Positions 7,941 to 17,076 of a DNA stretch of 38,274 nucleotides are shown in pieces; positions within the stretch are counted from its first letter, which is position 1, and each line of letters opens with the position of its first letter. The stretch spans positions 1-38,274 of the forward strand of contig JABDFS010000025.1 in NCBI GenBank assembly GCA_013286425.1. Direction: 5' to 3'. A program made the translations under genes and the position numbers. Below the pieces are notes generated by a model. That model was not told where the DNA came from. It searched no databases and saw only the letters and a program-made list of their open reading frames with translations. This DNA is from Bacteroidota bacterium (GTDB taxonomy: Bacteria; Bacteroidota; Bacteroidia; Chitinophagales; Chitinophagaceae).

Positions 7941-8141
7941 ATAATCATTCTTTGATAAAATGTAAATGCTTTATAAATTCATCTGGACATAAGCTGTTAT
8001 AATTATAATTTCTTCTTTCAATACCAATACTGCTTTATTCATTTAGTTTAAAAAACTTTATCTTAGGGAATATTAAAGGCATGCTGCATGCTTTTTTTAA
8101 ACGTTGAACTCTTTAATTTTTAAACTTTAATCTCGATAACC

Positions 8142-11100
8142 ATGAAACTTGCCTGCCTGTTTATTTCCATATTTATTATTTCCCAACTTAAAGCCCAACA
8201 AATATTCATCAATGAAATAATGGCTTCGAACGATACAACCATTGCTGATGCTAACGGAGCGTATGACGACTGGTTTGAAATCTATAACAACGCAGCAAAC
8301 GATTTTCCACTTAAGAATTGTTATGTAAGCAACAGCCTCAGCACGCCAACACAATACCAGTTTTCATCCAACGTAATCGTGCCTGCCCATGGGTTTGTAT
8401 TGATTTGGGCAAGCGGAAATAATTCAGACAGTTTGCATGTGCCTTTCAAGCTTTCTGCGTCAGGCGCCGGTGTTTATCTTTTCAAACCTGACGGCACAAC
8501 CATCATTGATTCCATTACATTTGGTCCACAAAAAACAGATATATCGTATGGCCGCTTAACCGATGGTTCAAACAAACTCAGGTATTTTAACCTTGCAACA
8601 CCTAATGCTTCCAATAATACATCAAAAGGTTATTTAGGAGTCTTAAATGACCTTACATTTTCTGCTGAAGCCGGTTTTTATGCAAACCCGTTTAATCTTT
8701 CCATTACATCTCCGGATACAGGTATAAAGATCATTTATACTTTGGATGGATCGATACCCGATGCAAATAATTTACAGTTTACTGTTTACCGGTATAAAAA
8801 TCAATACCCCCAATACCCAGGTAATCCTTCCTACCCATTTTTTATTGATAGCTTTCAATCAAAACTGTACAAGAATGCTATTGCTATTAACAACATATCG
8901 CAAAACCAGGACAGGTTAACTCATAAGTCTTCAACCTTTGACAGAAATCCGGATTATTTTCCTGCAGACCCGGTTAATAAAGGCATGATAATACGGGCTA
9001 TAGCTGTAAGGGCAGGCTATCTTTCCAGCAACATCACCACTGCAACTTATTTTATAACACCAGGCGGAACAAATAAATACACGCTTCCCCTTTTATCTGT
9101 ATCCATGTCTCCCGACCTGCTTTATAGCTGGGATAGCGGCATATATGTTGCCGGAGTTGATTTTGAAAACTGGAGAAATGCACATCCGAAGGATTCAACA
9201 AGAAATGGTGCACCGGCTAATTATCGCAGAGATAGCACAGAGCGTTATTCAACATTAGAAATGTTTGAATCTAACGCTGCAACAGAAGCGTTTAACGTTA
9301 AAAATGGTGCAGGTATTCATGGTGGTGGAAGCAGGTCGAAACCAGAAAAATCTTTTTCAATTTATCTACGCAGTAAGTATGGTACTTCAGATCTTAATTA
9401 CAAACTATTTACTGATTTGCCTTATACGGATTACAAACGGTTTATACTTCGTAATTCAGGAACTGAGTGGGCATTAACAGGGTTCAGAGATATGAGCCTT
9501 CAAAAGGCTGTAAGCCACCTTGATTGTGATTTTGAAGATGGGCGCCCTGCTGTATTATTTCTCAATGGCGAATACTGGGGCCGTATAAATATAAGAGAGG
9601 ATTTAGGCTGGCATTATTTCAATCAGCATTATGGGCTGGAAGAAGATAACCTTGATCTGCTTGAGAAGAATGCAACGGTGGATGAGGGCGACAATACAGA
9701 TTATTTGGCACTTCGTCATTATATATCAGTCAGCGACCTCACTTCTCCCACAGTATATGATTCAGTTCGAAAAAGAATAGATATCGATAATTATATAGAC
9801 TATTATTCTGCTGAAATATTTTATGCAAATACTGATTGGCCGGCCAATAACATTAATTATTTCAGGAAGCGCATTCCTTACGACTCCACCGCACCAAAAG
9901 GCCTGGATGGCCGTTACCGCTGGATTTTTCATGATATGGATGCATGTCTTGGGTTGGTACCTTCGTTTGGTGGCATTACCAATAATACACTTGCAACAGC
10001 AACAGGTACAAATCCGGGTGGCAGTAACGCAAATCCTGATCCCTGGGCTACTGTAATTTTCAGGCAGCTAACAACAAACCCAACATTTCAACAGCAATTT
10101 ATTAGCCGTTATGCTGATCTTATGAACACCTCATTTTTGCCGGGTTATCCAATATCTGTTTTTACCTATTACCATGACCTTGTTAAACCTGAAATGCCTG
10201 AACATATCGCCAGGTGGAGCTATCCTCCAACTATAACAACCTGGGATAGTACAGTAAATGCGGTGGATAGTTTTATTGCACAGCGCATACCTTATGCACG
10301 CGAACATTTGAGAGAATATTTCAAGTTAAGCAAGGAACAAAAACTTACAATAAACGTATCTGATACTTCAGCTGGTTATATAAAAGTGAATACCGTTGAT
10401 ATTACACCTGCTTTTCCCGGCGTTCTTCAAAACACCTATCCGTGGAGTGGACTTTATTATCCCGAAGTGCCTGTAACGCTTGTGGCAAAAGCGAAGCCCG
10501 GTTTTAAATTTTCTCACTGGTCCAACGGATCAACCAGTAAGAACGATTCCATTGTAGTTACACTGTTGCACGCAATAACCTACCAGGCAAACTTTATAAG
10601 AGACAGTACTGTACCGATAGTTATTCATTACTGGCACTTTAATAATTTACCGGATGATGTAGCGGTATCATCAGTTAAAGCAGATTCATCACTCATTGGC
10701 AAAGCATCTATTCTTTATCATGGCAGTGGTGATGGTTATATGGATGGAAGTGATGAAGGAGAAGGTAGTGATATCAATGCGCAATACAACCAGCCGGCAG
10801 GTAAATCTTTACGTGCAAGAAATCCTTCTTCCACGCGCAGCCTTATCATTGGTGCACCAACAACAGGCTATAAGAATATTGTATTAAATTATGCAGCAAC
10901 AAGAACAAGCAAAGGAGCAGAATACCAGCAAGTGTTTTATACTATTGATGGTAAACATTTGATATTAAAAGCCGATAGTATTCCTGTAGATAACCCTGAA
11001 ACAAACTTTGCGCTTGAGACCTTTGATTTTTCTGCAGACCCTGGCGTTAATAACAATTCAAGTTTTGCTGTTGTAATTAAATTTTTGGGCAATAATTCTA

Positions 11101-11468
11101 CCGGTTCAAGTGGTAACGACCGATTTGATAACATAACTGTTTCAGGTATCAAAATGGTTGCTAAAGAGACTCTTGTAAACAGTATTGCAGATAGTAAAAA
11201 CTCAATTACCAATACTAATCGGGAGCCATTGGTATTACCTAATCCTGTAAATAATACTGCTGTGGTGAAATTCTCTGCTCCTGCCGCTGAACAGGTCTTT
11301 TTATCCATAAAATCCATTACAGGTGAAACAGTAAAGGCATTAAAATTTGTAGCAGTTAAGGGTGAAAATAGTTATTTATTAAATCTTGGTGATATAAGCA
11401 ATGGCATGTATATGCTAATACTTGAATCCGGAGATAAAAGGAGAACTGTAAAATTTATAAAACAATAA
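8142..11468 (+). CDS. CotH kinase-family / lamin-tail-domain secreted protein with T9SS sorting domain
   Basis: The 1108-residue protein has a signal peptide (MKLACLFISIFIISQLKAQ). Regions follow in order. A lamin-tail domain lies at about 20-125 (IFINEIMASND, DWFEIYN). A chitobiase/FN3-like region holds IKIIYTLDGSIPD at about 190-210. A CotH kinase-like domain spans about 330-690 (KPEKSFSIYLRSKYG, YKRFILRNSGTEW, GEYWGRINIREDLGW, RWIFHDMDACLG). An InlB/bacterial-repeat-like segment (FKFSHWSNGSTSKNDSIVVT) lies near 790. A beta-sandwich region follows, then a T9SS type A domain (LVLPNPVNNTAVVKF to SNGMYMLILESGDKRRTVKFI). CotH of Bacillus phosphorylates spore-coat proteins, but extracellular Bacteroidota homologues have no known substrate. 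The mixture suggests a surface adhesin or matrix enzyme (inference). Confidence 0.88.
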   Translation: MKLACLFISIFIISQLKAQQIFINEIMASNDTTIADANGAYDDWFEIYNNAANDFPLKNCYVSNSLSTPTQYQFSSNVIVPAHGFVLIWASGNNSDSLHVPFKLSASGAGVYLFKPDGTTIIDSITFGPQKTDISYGRLTDGSNKLRYFNLATPNASNNTSKGYLGVLNDLTFSAEAGFYANPFNLSITSPDTGIKIIYTLDGSIPDANNLQFTVYRYKNQYPQYPGNPSYPFFIDSFQSKLYKNAIAINNISQNQDRLTHKSSTFDRNPDYFPADPVNKGMIIRAIAVRAGYLSSNITTATYFITPGGTNKYTLPLLSVSMSPDLLYSWDSGIYVAGVDFENWRNAHPKDSTRNGAPANYRRDSTERYSTLEMFESNAATEAFNVKNGAGIHGGGSRSKPEKSFSIYLRSKYGTSDLNYKLFTDLPYTDYKRFILRNSGTEWALTGFRDMSLQKAVSHLDCDFEDGRPAVLFLNGEYWGRINIREDLGWHYFNQHYGLEEDNLDLLEKNATVDEGDNTDYLALRHYISVSDLTSPTVYDSVRKRIDIDNYIDYYSAEIFYANTDWPANNINYFRKRIPYDSTAPKGLDGRYRWIFHDMDACLGLVPSFGGITNNTLATATGTNPGGSNANPDPWATVIFRQLTTNPTFQQQFISRYADLMNTSFLPGYPISVFTYYHDLVKPEMPEHIARWSYPPTITTWDSTVNAVDSFIAQRIPYAREHLREYFKLSKEQKLTINVSDTSAGYIKVNTVDITPAFPGVLQNTYPWSGLYYPEVPVTLVAKAKPGFKFSHWSNGSTSKNDSIVVTLLHAITYQANFIRDSTVPIVIHYWHFNNLPDDVAVSSVKADSSLIGKASILYHGSGDGYMDGSDEGEGSDINAQYNQPAGKSLRARNPSSTRSLIIGAPTTGYKNIVLNYAATRTSKGAEYQQVFYTIDGKHLILKADSIPVDNPETNFALETFDFSADPGVNNNSSFAVVIKFLGNNSTGSSGNDRFDNITVSGIKMVAKETLVNSIADSKNSITNTNREPLVLPNPVNNTAVVKFSAPAAEQVFLSIKSITGETVKALKFVAVKGENSYLLNLGDISNGMYMLILESGDKRRTVKFIKQ

Positions 11469-11500
11469 TATTAGCTAAGTATTTGTAAAATTACAACACA

Positions 11501-12058
11501 TCAGTGCAATCTTTTATCATCATTAACCGGTAAGGGAGTAACAGGTTTCATAGCATCCATCTGGTTATAAGGCATGCCGGGATATGTGCTTCTTTCAACA
11601 CTAATGCCGCCGGAAATGGAAAAAGTTCTTGCATCGTTCACATACGTCAATCCAATTGATGCTGATGAATACATACCAACTCCATTTGAATGGTACCCGG
11701 TATTTTGAATGCCTTTGATATTGCTGTTGACAAAATTATTATTATTGAAACTTACAAACTCAGGCGCTATGCTCACATTGGCAAAAGCATAAAGGTTATT
11801 ATTTATTGCACGGTTTAGTTGCAAACTCAACGGAGCAGCTACAACAGTTGCGTTGCCTCCTCTAAAAAAATTAAAACTTGTTGAAACGCCGGCGTATTTA
11901 GTCACAAACCATTTCTTGTTTGGAATGCTGTCATTCAAATGAATGCTGCTTGCAAACGCCGGTCTTTGCAGGTAATTGAAAGAACTGTACGGCGAATATA
12001 TCTGAGCATTAAGTGCGGCTGCAAACATCATCAAAACAAAAACGAACAATAAACGCAT
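11501..12058 (-). CDS. Small exported protein of unknown function
   Basis: I do not recognise this 185-residue protein. The start at 12058 gives a clear signal peptide, MRLLFVFVLMMFAAALNAQ. Upstream in-frame codons as far as 12253 would bury it behind 65 unlikely residues that overlap the carboxylesterase on the other strand. The mature part alternates polar and hydrophobic residues (WFVTKYAGVSTSFNFFRGGNATVV, SASIGLTYVNDARTFSISGGISVER), like a few outer-membrane beta-hairpins or a small periplasmic beta protein. Bacteroidota have many such proteins. It is divergent from the carboxylesterase (172 bp between starts) and convergent with the CotH gene. Confidence 0.65.
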   Translation of the reverse strand: MRLLFVFVLMMFAAALNAQIYSPYSSFNYLQRPAFASSIHLNDSIPNKKWFVTKYAGVSTSFNFFRGGNATVVAAPLSLQLNRAINNNLYAFANVSIAPEFVSFNNNNFVNSNIKGIQNTGYHSNGVGMYSSASIGLTYVNDARTFSISGGISVERSTYPGMPYNQMDAMKPVTPLPVNDDKRLH

Positions 12059-12195
12059 ACTGTAAAAATAGAAAGTAAAAATACAATTGTCCCGCAAACT
12101 TTTTACAGATAGTATGAAACTTAACAAGAAATCAATTTTCGTCGCAGAAATTTTAAAATTGAACTTATACTTCATCAACTGCATTCTTTCTCTCT

Positions 12196-12203
12196 TATAT
12201 TTG
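12196..12203 (+). promoter_or_regulatory. Candidate -7 element TATATTTG for the carboxylesterase
   Basis: TATATTTG fits TAnnTTTG and lies 27 bp before the ATG at 12231, giving a leader of about 20 nt. No good TTTG -33 element is seen at the usual distance. Its position supports 12231 rather than 12087 as the start. Confidence 0.4.
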
Positions 12204-12230
12204 GAAACACTAACTTCTAACATTGCAATC

Positions 12231-13829
12231 ATGAAACAAATCATCAACTGCATCTTTTTATTATGTTGCTTATCAGCAACCGCACAATTGGAAACAGGCG
12301 CAAATGTAGCCGTAGCTAATACCGAATACGGTGAAGTAAGAGGCTATATACACAACAGCGTTTACACGTACAAAGGCATTCCGTATGCACAGGCAAAGCG
12401 TTTTGAAGCGCCGCAAAAACCAACACCATGGCAAGGCGTGCGCAGCTCAATGACGTATGGGCCTGTTGCCCCGTTAACAGACCCAACAACAAGTGTTCAG
12501 GACGAAAGTGAATTTGTGTACGACCATAATTGGGGCTATACAAGTGAAGATTGCCTGCGTATGAATATCTGGACAAAAGGTATTGCTGATGGAAAGAAAC
12601 GCCCTGTTATGTTCTGGATTCACGGCGGCGGCTTTACTGCAGGTTCATCTGAAGAATTGCCTTCTTATGATGGAGAAAATCTTTCAAAGAAAGGCGATGT
12701 GGTTGTTGTATCTATCAATCACCGCTTGAACATATTGGGCTTTTTAGATCTTTCTGCTTATGGCGATAAATATAAACACTCAGCCAATATAAGCATGTTG
12801 GATATTGTTGCTGCATTGCAATGGGTGAAAGAAAACATTGCCAATTTTGGTGGCGACCCGGACAACATTACAATATTTGGCCAATCAGGTGGTGGTGCAA
12901 AAGTGAATACATTAATGGCAATGCCATCTGCAAAAGGTTTGTTTCAAAAAGCAGTAAATGAAAGCGGCGCTTTCAGGATGAATATGATGGATAAAGCAAC
13001 TACGCAGGCTATCGGCGCAGCAGTTTTGAAAGAATTAAACATTCAGCCAGACCAGGTTGATAATATTCAAAACATACCGTATGCACAATTGAGTGCTGCC
13101 GGTAAAAAAGCATTAGCAGCCGCTGCAGCTCAAATGAAAGCCGCAGGAAAAACATTACCTCCATTTGGTTTAAGCTGGGGACCAAGCATTGATGGTGATG
13201 ATATTCCTTATGAATTATTTTCAACTGAAGCGCTTAACTTATCGAAAGATGTTCCGCTATTGATAGGCACTGTTAAAAATGAGTTCATGCCTTCATTGTT
13301 CACAGGTATGAGCAATGCATCTGCTGATTCAGTAAACAATTTCATCAAAACAAGATATGGCGCAAAAGCTGATGCATACATTGCTGCAGTGAAAGCGGCT
13401 TATCCAAACGATACAAAACCAACCGATTTAATGGATGTGGATGCCATGTTCAGGCCAGGCGCTGTGTTTGAAGCCAATGCAAAATCTGCGTTGAATGCTG
13501 CACCTGTTTACGTGTATTTGTTCACCTGGCAATCGCCCGTTATGGATGGGAAATACAAAGCCGTGCATTGTATGGAACTGCCTTTTGTGTTTAACAATAT
13601 TGCACGTTGTGAAAACATGACCGGTGGCACAAAAGAAGCATATGCACTTGCTGAAAAAGTAAGCGATGCATGGATAAATTTTGCACGCAATGGAAATCCC
13701 AATGCTAAAAGCCTTCCCAACTGGCCGGCTTATAATTCAACCAATACAGCAACGATGCATTTTGATAATAAATGCGAAGTGAAACCGCAGATGGATAAAG
13801 CGTTATTTGACCTGGTGAATGGTAAATAA
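12231..13829 (+). CDS. Secreted type-B carboxylesterase
   Basis: The 532-residue enzyme starts at ATG 12231 with a signal peptide (MKQIINCIFLLCCLSATAQ). A longer frame open from 12087 lacks a sensible N-terminus. Family marks are the early TEYGEVRGYIHN and YKGIPYAQ, the oxyanion-hole HGGGF (131-135), and the nucleophile elbow GQSGGG with Ser219. The acid is probably the Glu of GTVKNEF and the base the His of VHCMELPFVF, which keeps the usual H-x(n)-E-L-P-F-V-F context. Length is normal for the family. It should hydrolyse carboxylic esters in the periplasm or outside the cell; the natural substrate cannot be read from sequence. Confidence 0.93.
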   Translation: MKQIINCIFLLCCLSATAQLETGANVAVANTEYGEVRGYIHNSVYTYKGIPYAQAKRFEAPQKPTPWQGVRSSMTYGPVAPLTDPTTSVQDESEFVYDHNWGYTSEDCLRMNIWTKGIADGKKRPVMFWIHGGGFTAGSSEELPSYDGENLSKKGDVVVVSINHRLNILGFLDLSAYGDKYKHSANISMLDIVAALQWVKENIANFGGDPDNITIFGQSGGGAKVNTLMAMPSAKGLFQKAVNESGAFRMNMMDKATTQAIGAAVLKELNIQPDQVDNIQNIPYAQLSAAGKKALAAAAAQMKAAGKTLPPFGLSWGPSIDGDDIPYELFSTEALNLSKDVPLLIGTVKNEFMPSLFTGMSNASADSVNNFIKTRYGAKADAYIAAVKAAYPNDTKPTDLMDVDAMFRPGAVFEANAKSALNAAPVYVYLFTWQSPVMDGKYKAVHCMELPFVFNNIARCENMTGGTKEAYALAEKVSDAWINFARNGNPNAKSLPNWPAYNSTNTATMHFDNKCEVKPQMDKALFDLVNGK

Positions 13830-13833
13830 ATTG

Positions 13834-14203
13834 AACCCGCTGGCGGAGTTAAATGCCTAACGTGTGTTGGACTTGTGGTAATAAGAAACAGGAAAAACTG
13901 CGGCACGAGAGGTTTTACCTTATCAATGCTGTTAAACCGCATGATGGTTGCCTTTCCGTGAAATGATACTGCCTTCAGCTTGCCTTTAACCTGCGGTTTG
14001 GATACGCTTTAACATGAAGTAAAGTCTCTATAAGCTCTCTGTAAGGTCTCTATAAGGTCTCTGTAAAATGAGAGCAGATTTAATTTATTATTACTGGTTT
14101 TTATAGTTTTATGCAGGCAATCAAGGCAGGAGCTTTATAACTGTAAAATACACCGATAAATCTTATCATGACAAAAAAAGTTTGAAAACTCCGCCAACGG
14201 GTT
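13834..14203. repeat. 370-bp segment with 17-bp inverted ends
   Basis: AACCCGCTGGCGGAGTT (13834-13850) and AACTCCGCCAACGGGTT (14187-14203) are inverted repeats with one mismatch, which would be a wobble pair in RNA. The left end begins 5 bp after the carboxylesterase stop. This could be a MITE-like element, a structured RNA, or a remnant of a larger element. No flanking target duplication was recognised. Confidence 0.55.
14023..14075. repeat. 11-bp tandem array, locus D (different sequence, same period)
   Basis: The units are AGTCTCTATAA (14023-14033), GCTCTCTGTAA, GGTCTCTATAA, GGTCTCTGTAA (ending 14066), followed by AATGAGAGC. GCTCTC (14034-14039) pairs with GAGAGC (14070-14075). Alternate units are the more similar (ATAA/GTAA), suggesting duplication of a 22-bp pair. 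Confidence 0.85.
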
Positions 14204-14280
14204 AAATTAAATTTCAATCCTGCTTTTATGATTGGGCATTAAACAGCAAGATTGAATAACACGCTGCGTGAAATAGAATT

Positions 14281-14288
14281 TATCTTTA
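14281..14288 (+). promoter_or_regulatory. Candidate -7 element TATCTTTA
   Basis: It matches TAnnTTTG except for the last base and lies three bases before the ATG of the AraC-type gene. If used, the message would be leaderless. No -33 element was seen. Confidence 0.3.
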
Positions 14289-14291
14289 AAC

Positions 14292-14705
14292 ATGTTAACA
14301 AATAAAGATCTATATCCGCGCATTGTTGCATCAAAAAACTTCATAGACCAAAACTATTACAAACTCTTACGGCTTGAAGATATATCGCGCGAAGCATGCA
14401 TTTCATGCTATCATTTTCACAGGTTGTTCACCTGCACTTATGGCAAAACACCGCATGAATACCTTACCTTAAAACGCCTGCATCATGCAAAAATTTTATT
14501 GCAGCAGGAAGGCATCAGCATAAAAGATATTTGTTTTAATGTGGGCTTTGAAAGCATTGCCTCATTCAGTTTATTATTCAGGAAACGCAATGGATATGCG
14601 CCACAGTATTACCGCAATCTTGCCTATTTTAAAAACAAATTATTAAAAGAACAACCTGCACGTTTTATTCCGCATTGCATTATTGAAAACATGGCTGGCA
14701 AATAA
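14292..14705 (+). CDS. AraC-family transcriptional regulator, DNA-binding domain only
   Basis: The 137-residue protein is almost entirely an AraC/XylS double helix-turn-helix. The first HTH is in RLEDISREACISCYHFHRLFTCTYGKTPHEYL. The second is IKDICFNVGFESIASFSLLFRKRNGYAPQYYR, with the family signature G-F-x(8)-F-R-K-x-G-x-x-P-x-x-Y-R. There is no sensor domain, so its signal would have to come from a partner, or it is controlled by its amount. A VOC protein gene follows 59 bp later on the same strand and probably shares its transcript, making it the likely partner or target. Confidence 0.9.
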   Translation: MLTNKDLYPRIVASKNFIDQNYYKLLRLEDISREACISCYHFHRLFTCTYGKTPHEYLTLKRLHHAKILLQQEGISIKDICFNVGFESIASFSLLFRKRNGYAPQYYRNLAYFKNKLLKEQPARFIPHCIIENMAGK

Positions 14706-14764
14706 AGCAGGTTTCAATAACAGGTTGCTGCTATATCAATATAGTTTCGTTTAAAATAATTTAT

Positions 14765-15184
14765 ATGATAACTAAACTTTCTCACACAACCTTGTTTGTT
14801 ACAGACCAGGACAAGGCCCATGATTTTTATGTAAACAAATTAGGATTTACTGTAAAAACAGATGCGAGGATGACTAATGGTTTTCGCTGGCTTACTGTGT
14901 CTCCCCCTGAACAACCTAATATAGAAATTGCATTGCTTTCCCCTTTACATGAAGGCATGAGTTATGATGAAGAAACAAGAAAAGCATTTAAATACCTGCT
15001 TGATAAAAATGCATTGGGCGCAGGTGTTTTATACACTCCCGATTGCAGGGCAACCTATGAAGAATTAAAAGCAAAAGGCGTAGTATTCAAATGCGAACCA
15101 AGAGAACAGTTTTACGGCATTGAAGCTGTAATAACTGATAGTTGCGGCAACTGGTTCAGCATGACGCAGCCAAAAGAAATGTAG
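14765..15184 (+). CDS. VOC-superfamily (glyoxalase/bleomycin-resistance-like) protein
   Basis: The 139-residue protein has two beta-alpha-beta-beta-beta halves. KLSHTTLFVTDQDKAHDFYVNKLGFTVKTD is the usual first module, with a potential metal histidine at residue 7. YEELKAKGVVFKCEPREQFYGIEAVITDSCGNWFSMTQ is the second, with a Glu in YGIEA as the usual second ligand. VOC proteins include glyoxalases, dioxygenases and antibiotic-binding proteins, and the sequence does not decide between them. Pairing with the AraC-type gene just upstream suggests a stress- or compound-responsive pair. The stop lies 4 bp from the end of the convergent GNAT gene. Confidence 0.88.
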   Translation: MITKLSHTTLFVTDQDKAHDFYVNKLGFTVKTDARMTNGFRWLTVSPPEQPNIEIALLSPLHEGMSYDEETRKAFKYLLDKNALGAGVLYTPDCRATYEELKAKGVVFKCEPREQFYGIEAVITDSCGNWFSMTQPKEM

Positions 15185-15188
15185 TTGA

Positions 15189-15674
15189 TCATATATCTTT
15201 TATCATCCAGATATTACAGGATGTATGTCCTGAATTACCCAACGGTTTATCAATCATTTTAAAACCATATTTCTCATACATGCTTACCGCTTTTGCAAAC
15301 TGCGGTAAGCTTTCTATATATAATTTTTTATAGCCCATTTCTTTGGCTGATTGAAAACATTGCAGCATTAATTGTTTGCCGGTTCCTTTGCCTCTTATTT
15401 TTTCTGACAAATAAAATTTTGCAAGCTCTGCAACGCCATCTTCAAGTCCTGCTGTATGAAAGATGCCGCAGCAACCCAATACTTCACCATTCAGTTCTGC
15501 AACCCAAAGTACTGCTTTCTTTTGCTGTGATAAACCATAAAGATCATCTGTGGCCGGATCTGAATATACAGTACATTCATGCGGCGCGGCATGTTCATCA
15601 AACACAGCTCTTATCATTGCTGCAAGTGCTGTGTTATCTTCCTGTTTTACTTTTCTTATAACTAAATTTTCCAT
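15189..15674 (-). CDS. GNAT-family N-acetyltransferase
   Basis: The 161-residue protein has the GNAT fold. It opens with MENLVIRKVKQEDNTALAAMIRAVFDEH. The middle strand is AVLWVAELNGEVLGCCGIF. The acetyl-CoA pyrophosphate-binding motif A is KFYLSEKIRGKGTGKQLM (R/Q-x-x-G-x-G/A form, here RGKGTG). The C-terminal motif B is SMYEKYGFKMID. It should transfer acetyl from acetyl-CoA to a small-molecule or protein amine in the cytoplasm; the acceptor is unknown. It is convergent with the VOC gene, separated by only 4 bp with no obvious terminator. Confidence 0.9.
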   Translation of the reverse strand: MENLVIRKVKQEDNTALAAMIRAVFDEHAAPHECTVYSDPATDDLYGLSQQKKAVLWVAELNGEVLGCCGIFHTAGLEDGVAELAKFYLSEKIRGKGTGKQLMLQCFQSAKEMGYKKLYIESLPQFAKAVSMYEKYGFKMIDKPLGNSGHTSCNIWMIKDI

Positions 15675-15741
15675 TGATACATTCTTTATATCATTAACAA
15701 TAACGTCTTTATTTTTTAAAATCCAGATTGCTTCCCCGCAT

Positions 15742-15759
15742 TTGACGTTTTAGCGTCAA
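15742..15759. repeat. Small hairpin TTGACG-TTTTAG-CGTCAA in a REP-like stretch
   Basis: A perfect 6-bp stem lies in the 286-bp gap between the GNAT and oxidoreductase genes. Nearby fragments (ATTGCTTCCCC at about 15727, CGTTCCTTACAATGACG near 15841) look like pieces of the widespread CGTCATTGC-GAGGAACG-type repeat. No gene was seen in the gap. Confidence 0.45.
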
Positions 15760-15960
15760 GCTAACTTACTTTTTACATTACTCAAATACAATTCTTATAT
15801 GCTCAAGCCGCATGGCTTCGTTGTCACACCGGCGTGGCAGACGTTCCTTACAATGACGTTGACTTTGAAACTGAAGCCGCCATTCAACTATACAGTACAG
15901 GGGAGTGACACAACCGTGCTCAATCGAAGTTCATTTGCCGGTTACCAAAAAATAAAACAT

Positions 15961-17076
15961 TTATACCAACCCAATTTTTTTACCTGTTCGTGCAGATGCA
16001 TAAATAGCTTCCATTATCTTAAGGTCTTTCAAACCTTCTTCACCAGTTATATGATTGGGTAATGGTTGGTTCGCAAGTATCAGTTTTCCCATGCCGTCCA
16101 GTTGCGCGGTTTGCTGATTAATGTCGGGAAAATTCAGCGGGCCATTGCTTGTTTTGCCAACGAACGGGCCATAACTAATTGCAGGACTTAACTCAAACTG
16201 GCCCTGGTCTGCAGAAACAAAAACCCTGTCAACATTACAATTATACGTGCTTGAACAATTGGCAACAGCTCCGCCGGGAAATTCCAATTGCCACATAACA
16301 GATGCTTCCACTTCAGTAAACAATGTGGCGTTAGTTACGGGACCAAACTGTGCAGTAACAGCAACAGGTTCTTCGCCTGTAACATAGCGGCTGCATTGAA
16401 CGCAATAAATGCCCACATTCATTAACGGGCCGCCGCCTGAAAGCGCTTTATGCAAACGCCATTGATTGGCGTCTGTAACATTATAACCCAACGAAGCTTC
16501 AATCAAACGCACAGGCCCGAAGACTTTTTCCTGGCCCAATCTTTTTAGTTCAAGATTGTAAGGTTCGTAATGCAAACGATAACCGATCGCTAACTGCACG
16601 CCTGCTTTTTTACACGCAGCGATCATCGCTTCACAATCTTCAACTGATGTTGCCATCGGCTTCTCGCATATAACATGTTTGCCTGCCTGTGCCGCACGGA
16701 TTGTATATTCTTTATGCATTGAATTGGGCAACACAACATACACAACATCTATATCTTTATTCTGCGCGATGGTATCAAAATTTTCATAGTTATAAATATT
16801 CTTATCGGGAATATTATATTGCTTTTTCCATTGCTCCGCTTTAGCCGGATGGCCGGTAATAATACCTGCAAGATTGCAATATGCAGAAGTGGCAAAACCA
16901 TCAGCAAGAATGCCTGCATAATTGCCTAAACCACACAATGCGATATTCAGTTTTTTACCGTCATACTTTTTAATACTCTTTATTGGAACGAATGATGATA
17001 ATGTTGCTGCAGTTGTTGTTGCGCCAACTGCCAATCCTGTATTTAAAAGAAAAGACCTGCGTGAAATTTTTTTCAT
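15961..17076 (-). CDS. Gfo/Idh/MocA-family oxidoreductase with twin-arginine-like signal
   Basis: The 371-residue enzyme starts at ATG 17076. The next upstream start (17160) adds 28 residues ahead of an obvious signal, MKKISRRSFLLNTGLAVGATTTAA, of the RR type used by Tat-exported members. The NAD(P)-binding Rossmann loop is LNIALCGLGNYA. The conserved VICEKPMATSVEDCEAM carries the EKP motif with the catalytic lysine. GGGPLMNVGIYCVQCSRYVTGEEP is the typical start of the C-terminal substrate domain, and the closest known pattern is glucose-fructose oxidoreductase. Tat export would match a cofactor bound before export. The substrate is probably a sugar or sugar derivative (inference). It is divergent from the metzincin gene. 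Confidence 0.92.
   Translation of the reverse strand: MKKISRRSFLLNTGLAVGATTTAATLSSFVPIKSIKKYDGKKLNIALCGLGNYAGILADGFATSAYCNLAGIITGHPAKAEQWKKQYNIPDKNIYNYENFDTIAQNKDIDVVYVVLPNSMHKEYTIRAAQAGKHVICEKPMATSVEDCEAMIAACKKAGVQLAIGYRLHYEPYNLELKRLGQEKVFGPVRLIEASLGYNVTDANQWRLHKALSGGGPLMNVGIYCVQCSRYVTGEEPVAVTAQFGPVTNATLFTEVEASVMWQLEFPGGAVANCSSTYNCNVDRVFVSADQGQFELSPAISYGPFVGKTSNGPLNFPDINQQTAQLDGMGKLILANQPLPNHITGEEGLKDLKIMEAIYASARTGKKIGLV

Larger units (their letters stand above)
13830..14291. other. Non-coding gap of about 460 bp
   Basis: The gap contains a 370-bp segment (13834-14203) bounded by 17-bp inverted repeats, an internal inverted pair AAACCGCA (13934-13941) / TGCGGTTT (13992-13999), and the four-unit 11-bp array at 14023-14075. 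No convincing protein gene was found in it. Confidence 0.6.

Noticed and set aside
12087..12230. 48-residue N-terminal extension of the carboxylesterase
   Set aside because: The signal peptide begins at 12231 and a -7 promoter element lies inside the extension.
12059..12253. 65-residue N-terminal extension of the minus-strand small exported protein
   Set aside because: It would bury the signal peptide starting at 12058 and overlap the divergent carboxylesterase.
13854..13873. Integron attC-like GCCTAAC...GTTGGAC in the gap after the carboxylesterase
   Set aside because: The two boxes are too close together, there is no integrase or cassette array, and the match may be chance.
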